A stretch of DNA of 16,197 bases from assembly GCA_905210875.1 (NCBI GenBank), contig CAJLYN010000028.1:1-16197 (forward strand), given 5' to 3'. How positions within the stretch are numbered: position 1 is the first letter of the stretch; each line of letters opens with the position of its first letter. This document shows positions 8,247 to 14,269 of the stretch, one piece after another. The notes under the pieces were generated by a model. It worked only from the letters and a program-made list of their open reading frames with translations, was not told the origin of the DNA and searched no databases. The translations under genes were made by a program, and so were the position numbers. The DNA is from an uncultured Bacteroides sp. GTDB taxonomy: Bacteria > Bacteroidota > Bacteroidia > Bacteroidales > UBA11471.

Positions 8247-8281
8247 CAAAGATAATAATACTTGGTGACAGAACAGGCAAA
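8247..8281 (-). promoter_or_regulatory. Candidate promoter of the TPR/YD-repeat gene
   Basis: On the minus strand, TATCTTTG (8254 to 8247) fits TAnnTTTG, with TTTG (8281 to 8278) 23 bases upstream, at the long end of the usual spacing. The start at 8201 is 45 bases downstream. The -33 part overlaps the left arm of the 8271-8326 inverted repeat. Confidence 0.5.
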
Positions 8282-8326
8282 TAAAACCATTTTAGTGAAA
8301 TTCAAGGTTTGTAAAGAAACCTGTTC
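8271..8326. repeat. Nested inverted repeat in the divergent regulatory region
   Basis: Outer arms GAACAGG (8271-8277) and CCTGTTC (8320-8326) enclose inner arms AAACC (8284-8288) and GGTTT (8306-8310), and between those lies a short palindrome ATTTtagtgAAAT (8289-8301). The three nested pairs share one centre region. It overlaps the putative -33 element of the minus-strand gene. It could be an operator or a cruciform; the arms are short for a site-specific inversion site. Confidence 0.5.
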
Positions 8327-8421
8327 CCTTCATACTGTTTCGCTGAGTGCTTCATATCAGCCCGATTTGTGTAAATTATATTAATACATAAAATAATGTT
8401 AAAAATCATATTGTGTAATAT

Positions 8422-8446
8422 AAAAATAAAAAAGGTTTTTATTTTT
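8422..8446. repeat. Perfect 11-bp AT inverted repeat over the fimbrial promoter
   Basis: AAAAATAAAAA (8422-8432) and TTTTTATTTTT (8436-8446) are exact reverse complements separated by AGG. The right arm coincides with the candidate -7 box of the fimbrial operon, so a dimeric regulator or DNA bending here would directly affect transcription. A+T-only arms can also arise by chance in such a region. Confidence 0.55.
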
Positions 8447-8447
8447 G
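8440..8447 (+). promoter_or_regulatory. Candidate -7 element of the fimbrial-like operon
   Basis: TATTTTTG fits TAnnTTTG and lies 30 bases before the ATG at 8478. I find no convincing TTTG at the -33 distance, which would fit an activator-dependent or weak promoter. A purine-rich GAGAGGA stretch (8463-8469) precedes the start codon. Confidence 0.5.
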
Positions 8448-8477
8448 CCACTATCAAATGTTGAGAGGATTGTGCTG

Positions 8478-9617
8478 ATGATGAGATATCGTTTATCGCT
8501 GTTGCTTGTCGTGCTTCTGTTTGTCCCTGCACTGGTGCGGGCGCAAGGAGAGTGTCGGTCCGTAGAAGAACGTTCAGCCCTTGATTCAATAATATATGAG
8601 GCTCCGGCACGTAAAATCCTTTTTTATGCCGATTACAAAAAGAACAGAGAATCGATACGGGCATTGTCTCAACTTATAAATACCTTCCGCACGGCAATCG
8701 AGGCAGGCGATGTGAAGGTGCGCGTACTCGGTTTCCACTCCTCTTGCGATACCATCTCCAAGAGACTCTCCGAGGTTAAGAATTGGAGCAATCAGATAAA
8801 ATCTTACTATATCGTAACGGACGGATTGAAAGAAGAACATTTCAAGACGACCAATACGGTGCGTCCGTGGCGCAACTCAGACAATCTGGTGGCGATAACC
8901 TATCTCTTCAATACGGCCGGTAGTCCCGACAGTCCGCTCGACATGGAAGCCGTCTGGGCCAGAACGGCCGTTATCACTCCGCTCTATAACCCGGAGAAAA
9001 TATCCCTGGCATTGTGCGACACGACGTTTGCCCCCCTTTCGCGCCGGTTGTCGAGCGTGCCCTCCCCCCTTTTATCAGAGACAAAGACTCCCGCTCGGAG
9101 ATATGCCGGTACATACCGCCCCCTTTTCGCGATAAAAACAAATATTGCCTATTGGGCGGTTGCCGTGGCCAATCTCGGGGTGGAGCTGGCCCTGGGCGAG
9201 CGCTACACCCTCGATGTGCCGTTTGTATACAGCCCCTATACCGTAGCCACGGATTTCAGATTGCGTTTTCTTGCTGTTCAGCCTGAGTTCCGTTATTGGT
9301 TTAAGACACCGCTCAAAGGACATTTCCTGGGAGCACATCTTCATGCCGGAGTATTTAATATTTCTGTCGATAAGAAAACCCGTTACCAGTCGCCCAAAGG
9401 TTTCTACGGCATGGGTCTCAGTTATGGATATTCGTTGGCACTGCCCCGTCATTGGGCGCTGGAATTTACCATCGGTGCCGGATATGTCTATACCCGCTAC
9501 GATGTCTACTACAACATACCCAACGGGGCTCGTTATAAAAAGGACATCCCCTATCATTATTGGGGAATAACCCGTGCCGGTATTGGGCTGGTATATACGT
9601 TGGGCCAACAGAAGTGA
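8478..9617 (+). CDS. DUF3575 outer-membrane protein of a fimbrial-type locus
   Basis: Likely an outer-membrane component of a fimbrillin locus; the biochemical role of DUF3575 is not established. Start at the ATG 8478 (or the adjacent ATG 8481) gives 379 residues with a signal peptide (LLLVVLLFVPALVRA, cleavage near residue 22). Residues ~45-130 hold a stretch (ILFYADYKKNRESIRALSQL then VRVLGFHSSCDTISKRLSEV) whose spacing recalls a degenerate OmpA-like domain, where family members show G-x-x-S...N..LS..RA. Residues ~212-379 match the DUF3575 (PF12099) pattern: AIKTNIAYW, a run of alternating aromatic strands (FRYWFKTPL, GMGLSYGYSL) and a C-terminal GITRAGIGLVYTL, typical of a small barrel. 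A TTG at 8445 is rejected as it is inside the -7 box. The next gene starts 6 bases after the stop, so they are one operon. Confidence 0.8.
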   Translation: MMRYRLSLLLVVLLFVPALVRAQGECRSVEERSALDSIIYEAPARKILFYADYKKNRESIRALSQLINTFRTAIEAGDVKVRVLGFHSSCDTISKRLSEVKNWSNQIKSYYIVTDGLKEEHFKTTNTVRPWRNSDNLVAITYLFNTAGSPDSPLDMEAVWARTAVITPLYNPEKISLALCDTTFAPLSRRLSSVPSPLLSETKTPARRYAGTYRPLFAIKTNIAYWAVAVANLGVELALGERYTLDVPFVYSPYTVATDFRLRFLAVQPEFRYWFKTPLKGHFLGAHLHAGVFNISVDKKTRYQSPKGFYGMGLSYGYSLALPRHWALEFTIGAGYVYTRYDVYYNIPNGARYKKDIPYHYWGITRAGIGLVYTLGQQK

Positions 9618-9623
9618 TGCGAT

Positions 9624-10667
9624 ATGAAAAGAGTGTTCGGATACATGGTCTTTTGTCTCTTGATGCTGACGGGTTGCATATGCTCTGTCTTGGAGACTCC
9701 GGAGAACGGCGGGATAGACCCGACGCTCATACGGGTGTCGTTAACACTGCTGGCCGATACGACAATAGAACCTTACAGAGCGGTGAAATCGATGTCGGAT
9801 GCTCCGTCGGGAGACAGTCTTGATATGCGTTGCATTGTGGAGGTGTTTAAAGACAATATAGGAGGTGAATTGGTCGAGCGCCGTATCGTCGGTTGCGATC
9901 CGTCGCCCGACGGTAATCCTGTCGTAACGATGCCATTGGAACTCCATGCCGGTCGATATTATGTCGTGTCTTGGCTGGATTATGTCGACGACGGTTCTGT
10001 GGCCGACAAGTATTACAAAGCGGCCAGTCTGTCGGCGATTCACATTCCCGATACTTCGGAGTATGTGGGCGACGAAGAACGCAAAGAGGCCTATACCGGC
10101 AGGGAAGAACTCGACCTGACCCGCTATTACAATATTTGGCAGGCCGATATGGCTTGTGAGATGAGACTTGAAACACCGGCGGCCCGCATCGAATTTATTG
10201 CCACCGATTATGACAAGTTGATTGAAAAAACTGCTTCTTCGTCTGAAATGAGACATTTCTCCAGAGCAGGAGTACCCTATACGGGCGAAGTTGACTTGTC
10301 CCAAATACAAGTATCTGTGCTCTATGCCGGATATTTTCCGTCGGGTTATAATGCCTATGCCGGGAAGCCAAATGACGCGGCGCTGGGAGTCTCGTTCGAT
10401 TGCACGGCCAGGCCGTTGAGCGATACCGAGATGCGTCTGGCGGGCGACCATGTTTTTGTCAATGGTACCGAGTCGGCGGTAACGGTTAATCTTCAGGTTA
10501 AAGACCGGAACGGTGTCTTGCTTAACGAAGTTGAAGGAGTCAGAGTTCCCGTAGTTCGTGGAAAGTTGACGACAATACGTGGAGATTTCCTTACCCGTTC
10601 GTTCTCGTCGGGTATCGGTATTGACCCGGGCTTCGATGGCGAAATTAATGTGGTCATTCCCGACTGA
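9624..10667 (+). CDS. Fimbrillin-like lipoprotein (DUF6562-like), full-length paralogue 1
   Basis: Probably a surface subunit exported as a lipoprotein and assembled into, or anchoring, a fimbria-like structure. The N-terminus MKRVFGYMVFCLLMLTGC is a lipoprotein signal with lipobox LTGC and acylated Cys18. The mature 329 residues show the pattern RCIVEVFKDN (69-78), LHAGRYYVVSWLDYVDDG (107-124), DKYYKAASLSAI (128-139), then a second beta domain with TPAARIEFIATDYD (184-197) and a C-terminal GIGIDPGFDGEINVVIPD (330-347). This order matches the two following lipoproteins at lower similarity and resembles Bacteroidales fimbrillins of the DUF6562 type (my family assignment from memory). It begins 6 bases after the DUF3575 gene. 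The 122-base gap after it contains no promoter I can recognise. Confidence 0.7.
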   Translation: MKRVFGYMVFCLLMLTGCICSVLETPENGGIDPTLIRVSLTLLADTTIEPYRAVKSMSDAPSGDSLDMRCIVEVFKDNIGGELVERRIVGCDPSPDGNPVVTMPLELHAGRYYVVSWLDYVDDGSVADKYYKAASLSAIHIPDTSEYVGDEERKEAYTGREELDLTRYYNIWQADMACEMRLETPAARIEFIATDYDKLIEKTASSSEMRHFSRAGVPYTGEVDLSQIQVSVLYAGYFPSGYNAYAGKPNDAALGVSFDCTARPLSDTEMRLAGDHVFVNGTESAVTVNLQVKDRNGVLLNEVEGVRVPVVRGKLTTIRGDFLTRSFSSGIGIDPGFDGEINVVIPD

Positions 10668-10789
10668 GGCAGACAGAATTTTTTCCCGTTCTCGTTTTTT
10701 TGCAGGCCGCAAAAAGCTCTGGGAGTCGAGGTGGAACTGATTCATCACTTTTAATACGAATATCATCACTATAACTAAATTTTATTGCT

Positions 10790-13132
10790 ATGAGAAGAAC
10801 ATTTATTTGGTTTTTTCTGTCATGCCTGCTTGTTTTAGGTATTTCTTCTTGTAAGGAAGACCTTTTGGGCGTTGATACTGGAATGCCAGCATCATTGACA
10901 GTGACGATTCCTCAGGGAATACAACAACGTTCGGCTTCTGATTATGGAACAGGAGCAAGTGTCAATCGCTGTATCTTGGAAATCTATCGCAACGGTGTGT
11001 TGTATGGCGAACGTCTGGTACAGCCCGTGAACGGCGGAGAGGTTGTTTTCTCGGGTCTGCGGCTGGTTGCCTCGCAAAGCTATGACTTTGTGTTGTGGGC
11101 CGACTGTGCCGATGGTCTGGACGACAAATATTACAACACAACCGACCTCACTGCTGTTACTGTAAAGGATGCCTACACCGGAAACGATGATGGCTATGAC
11201 GCTTTCTTTGCTCATGTTACCTATGAGGTCGATGGGGCATTCTCGCAGAACATCACCCTTACCCGTCCTTTCGGACAGTTGAACGTGAAGACCAACGACG
11301 CTGCCGAGATTGCAGACGGGCATGACGATTTGAAACCTACGCACGTGAAGGTGGATTTGGCGTCGGTGCCCACAAGTTTCAATGTGCTCACCGGTGAGGC
11401 CGGAGACCCACAGCCGCTGAGCTATACGGCTGCCGTTGAGGATATTGAAGCCGGCGAACTGACAGTCGATTATATCCTGGCATCGGACGATGAGGCCGAC
11501 CTTCATGACTTTACGATGACTTTCCTGAACAACGGTACGACAATCAATACCAACGACAATTTCAACAACATTCCCGTGCGTCGTAATTATCGTACCAATG
11601 TGTCGGGTAATCTGCTCACCAAGTCGGGAGAACTTGTGGTAACCATCGATCCCGGATTTGAAGAGATGGATTACGCCTATGAATATCTCATCGAAGCAGC
11701 TACCAACGGTGGTAGTGTGACGCTGAACAGCGACCTGGTCTTCTCCGGTACCATGCCTGCCCTGGTTGTTCCCGAAGGCAAAACGCTTGAAATCGACCTC
11801 AACGGCCATACCATCGATTGCAAACTTTATATGAAAGATGCCATTCATGTCGATGGTGGTACACTGATTATCAACGGCGATGGCGAAATCAAGGCTACCG
11901 GTGAGGGCTATTATGCCATCTGGGCTACCGGCGATGCCAATGTCGTAATCAACGGTGGCAGCTACCTGGGAAATGGTAGCTGTATTCAGGCCAAAGACAA
12001 TGCCAACATCGAGATAAACGGTGGTTACTTCAAGGTGGCACAACCCTACAACGGTGTCTATTTTGTCGTGAACTTGCAGGATAACAATCCCAATACCATT
12101 ACCATTACGGGCGGTACTTTTGAAAACTGCGATCCTGCAAACACCAATACCGAACCGGCTGGCGTGAGCGATAACTTTTTGGCCGAAGGCTATTCTTCGG
12201 TAAAAATCAGCGACTCACCTGCACCTTTCGGAACCTATCAGGTCGTGAAGAGTGTCAATGTAAGCGACATGAGCGGTTTGCAGGCTGCCATTCAGACTCT
12301 TGCCGCCGAGGGCGGTGCTCTCGTTATCGATGAGGCGGCCGACATCGACATCTCTGCTCTGAATGCCGGGCTGGAAATCAATCACCCTACGACCATTACT
12401 CTCAATGGCCGATTGTCTTCGAGCAACGAAGCGGTGCAGATTGTCAATAACAGTGTACTTACCATCAAAGGAAGCGGTGTGGCCAATATGCAACGTCGGG
12501 TGGTTGAGAACTACGGAACCCTTACAGTTGAAGGTGGCACTTACACAACATCTGTCAATAATGGTGGAACGGCCTTTTGGAACAACAGCCCCGATGCTGT
12601 CATGACGTTGAACAATGTCGACGTTGACGCTTCGTTCTTTGCCGTGGCCGGTGCTGGCGAAATCCATATCAATGGTGGCTCCATCTCATCGACATCGTCG
12701 AATAAATACGGCTCCTGGGCCTACTGCGTCAGAGCGCAAGAGGGAGCTACGATGACGATAAAAGATGCCGTGATTGAGGGCGTGCAGGGGGCCATAGCTT
12801 CTATTGAGAATTCGAAAATTACGGTAGAGAATGTTACCGTCTCGGCCCGTAATTCCGAGTCTGGTCGCCAAGATGCTTTCTATGCACTCTATGCGGCCTC
12901 GCTGGGAGTCATCGAGGTAATTAGCGGAGATTTCTATTCCGACCGTACGCCTTGTGCCTATGCCTCGGACGACGACCAGGCTGGTGCTCCGTTGGGCGGT
13001 TTTATCTTGAAGGGCGGGAGATACAGTTCGCAACCCAAGAACGACGACGGTACGATATGGCCGGCCGAAGAAGGGTATAAATATGCCGATACAGGAGATT
13101 CCACCTATCCCTATTCCATTGTTAAGGAATAA
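10790..13132 (+). CDS. Fimbrillin-like lipoprotein fused to two beta-helix modules
   Basis: Very large (780 residues) putative surface adhesin, role inferred. The signal peptide ends in lipobox ISSC with Cys21. Residues ~35-294 form a fimbrillin-like domain: DYGTGASVNRCILEIYRNG (51-69), YDFVLWADCADGLDD (98-112), YTGNDDGYDAFF (129-140), LTRPFGQL (157-164), and the closing ELVVTIDPGFEEMD (281-294). Then two right-handed beta-helix-like modules follow, each rich in strand-turn units built on the NGG / xGGxF theme (VVINGGSYLGNG, IEINGGYFKV, ITITGGTFENC; LTVEGGTYTT, IHINGGSISS, FILKGGRYSS). Module 1 (~294-488) starts with VVPEGKTLEIDLNGHTI and ends LAEGYSSVKISDS...YQVVKS; module 2 (~489-780) ends with the related EEGYKYADTGDSTYPYSIVK. 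The helix lacks visible pectate-lyase catalytic residues, so binding rather than catalysis is more likely. Confidence 0.8.
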   Translation: MRRTFIWFFLSCLLVLGISSCKEDLLGVDTGMPASLTVTIPQGIQQRSASDYGTGASVNRCILEIYRNGVLYGERLVQPVNGGEVVFSGLRLVASQSYDFVLWADCADGLDDKYYNTTDLTAVTVKDAYTGNDDGYDAFFAHVTYEVDGAFSQNITLTRPFGQLNVKTNDAAEIADGHDDLKPTHVKVDLASVPTSFNVLTGEAGDPQPLSYTAAVEDIEAGELTVDYILASDDEADLHDFTMTFLNNGTTINTNDNFNNIPVRRNYRTNVSGNLLTKSGELVVTIDPGFEEMDYAYEYLIEAATNGGSVTLNSDLVFSGTMPALVVPEGKTLEIDLNGHTIDCKLYMKDAIHVDGGTLIINGDGEIKATGEGYYAIWATGDANVVINGGSYLGNGSCIQAKDNANIEINGGYFKVAQPYNGVYFVVNLQDNNPNTITITGGTFENCDPANTNTEPAGVSDNFLAEGYSSVKISDSPAPFGTYQVVKSVNVSDMSGLQAAIQTLAAEGGALVIDEAADIDISALNAGLEINHPTTITLNGRLSSSNEAVQIVNNSVLTIKGSGVANMQRRVVENYGTLTVEGGTYTTSVNNGGTAFWNNSPDAVMTLNNVDVDASFFAVAGAGEIHINGGSISSTSSNKYGSWAYCVRAQEGATMTIKDAVIEGVQGAIASIENSKITVENVTVSARNSESGRQDAFYALYAASLGVIEVISGDFYSDRTPCAYASDDDQAGAPLGGFILKGGRYSSQPKNDDGTIWPAEEGYKYADTGDSTYPYSIVKE

Positions 13133-13140
13133 AGCATGAC

Positions 13141-13177
13141 CTTCGTGGGAGGTATTTCCTCCCACGAAGAGACTTCG
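13141..13177 (+). terminator. Hairpin between the beta-helix fusion and the third fimbrillin gene
   Basis: A perfect 12-bp stem (CTTCGTGGGAGG 13141-13152 with CCTCCCACGAAG 13158-13169) has a TATTT loop and starts 8 bases after the stop at 13132. No U-run follows, so it is a weak terminator or a processing/stability element between two operon genes. The right arm's CGAAG (13165-13169) can alternatively pair with CTTCG at 13173-13177, giving a competing 5-bp hairpin. Confidence 0.6.
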
Positions 13178-13201
13178 TTTGATTATTAGTATGATAAACG
13201 T

Positions 13202-14029
13202 ATGGTAAAGAGAGTGTCGTTGATGATATGTGCCGCGGTGTGGCTGTTCGGTCTCTTTTCCTGTGGGCAGAGCGACGAGGCTGTGACTAATGAAGTCTCG
13301 GTCTCCCTGTCGGCCGTAGTCCCTCAGGAGAGTCTGTTGCGTTCGGTTTCCGATTACGGGACGGGAGGACGCATCAATCGCTGCATCTTGGAGGTTTATC
13401 GCAACGGGGTGCGTTATGGAGAGAGGCAGGGACAAGCCGTTGTGGCTGGTCAGGTCTCTTTCCCCAACCTCATGTTGGTGCCTATGCAGACCTATGACTT
13501 TGTGCTGTGGGCCGATTGTGCCGACGGGCTCGATGACGGTTATTACGATACGGGCGACCTTTCGGCGATTACAGCCAAAAAATCTTATACAGGCAACGAC
13601 GATGGCTTCGATGCTTTCTGTGCCCGACTCTCTTATACCGTGACCGAGAGTTTCTCACAGAACCTTACTCTCACCCGTCCATTTGCGCAGTTGTGCGTGA
13701 TGGCCGATGATATTGGTGCGTCGACATCTGATGCTTTGAAGCCTACCCATGCCCGGGTGGAGTTTACAGCCATACCCACTAGTTATAATCTGTTGACCGG
13801 TGTGCCGGGCGATTCTGAGCCGGTGACTTATACAGCGGCGGTGGAGAGTGCCGATGCCGGGGAGTTGACGGTTGATTACATCTGGATGGCACCGGAACAG
13901 GACGGAGTGGCTCAATTCTCAGTTACTCTCTTGCGTGACGGGGTAGAGATGGCTCCTGCTCAACGTTTCGAAGATGTGCCTTTGCGTATTAATTATCGGA
14001 CCAATGTCTCGACGGGATTCCTGCCATGA
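13202..14029 (+). CDS. Short fimbrillin-like lipoprotein, paralogue lacking the C-terminal strand region
   Basis: 275 residues with a lipoprotein signal (LFGLFSC, Cys21). From residue 51 to about 167 it aligns without a single gap to the preceding fusion protein: DYGTG at 51, NRCILEVYRNGV at 59-70, an identical YDFVLWADCADGLDD at 98-112, YTGNDDG at 129-135 and LTRPFAQL at 157-164. The cysteines at 61 and 106 are shared. Similarity continues to NYRTNVSTGFLP, where it stops. The fusion protein continues at that point with the segment ending VTIDPGFEEMD, and paralogue 1 has the matching IGIDPGFDGEIN; this protein has neither. No other frame downstream of the TGA at 14027 encodes such a segment, so this is a genuine early end and not an obvious frameshift. 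It could be a cap, anchor or pilus-terminating subunit, or a decaying duplicate. Confidence 0.75.
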   Translation: MVKRVSLMICAAVWLFGLFSCGQSDEAVTNEVSVSLSAVVPQESLLRSVSDYGTGGRINRCILEVYRNGVRYGERQGQAVVAGQVSFPNLMLVPMQTYDFVLWADCADGLDDGYYDTGDLSAITAKKSYTGNDDGFDAFCARLSYTVTESFSQNLTLTRPFAQLCVMADDIGASTSDALKPTHARVEFTAIPTSYNLLTGVPGDSEPVTYTAAVESADAGELTVDYIWMAPEQDGVAQFSVTLLRDGVEMAPAQRFEDVPLRINYRTNVSTGFLP

Positions 14030-14074
14030 GATGCGAAGAGACTTTTTCCTCTCTTTTAAATTTTGAAATAATGA

Positions 14075-14120
14075 TGCCCCCTCTCTTGGATTTACTCACA
14101 AGTGAGGGGGCAATTTTTTT
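14075..14120 (+). terminator. Rho-independent terminator at the end of the fimbrial locus
   Basis: TGCCCCCTC (14075-14083) pairs with GAGGGGGCA (14104-14112), and the right arm is followed by A then seven T (14114-14120). The 20-base loop contains its own CTCA/TGAG complement. It lies 46 bases after the stop at 14029. Confidence 0.85.
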
Positions 14121-14199
14121 GTTGATTTGTTGGGCCGATAGTTCCCTCTCCCATGCTTTCTACGGTTGAGGCTGAGAAATCTGCGATGATGAATGTCTA

Positions 14200-14239
14200 C
14201 TGCCGGGATGTGAGACTTATTGTTCACGCGTCCCGGCAG
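14200..14239 (-). terminator. Hairpin downstream of the gltA-like gene, possible terminator
   Basis: CTGCCGGGA (14200-14208) and TCCCGGCAG (14231-14239) form a perfect 9-bp stem, with inner GTGA/TCAC complementarity (14210-14213 and 14224-14227). It starts 30 bases past the minus-strand stop at 14270. No clear U-run follows on either strand, so termination is not certain. Confidence 0.5.
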
Positions 14240-14269
14240 CTATTTGTTCGGAGGGAAGTGCGGCTGTTT

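Noticed and set aside
10697..10715. TTTTTGC/GCAAAAA hairpin between paralogue 1 and the fusion gene
   Set aside because: Only 7 bp with A/T-rich pairing and no U-run after it; too weak to call a terminator.
10892..12043. A long minus-strand frame across the beta-helix fusion gene
   Set aside because: The plus strand has a lipobox, a paralogous domain and regular repeats; the antisense frame is an echo of its codon pattern.
11940..12700. Possible DNA-level tandem repeats in the beta-helix part
   Set aside because: The NGG units recur at the protein level with irregular spacing and varied codons; there is no exact DNA repeat.
14027..14120. A frameshift that might have cut off the C-terminal segment of the third fimbrillin
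   Set aside because: No frame after 14020 encodes anything like the IDPGF segment before the terminator, so there is no remnant to join.
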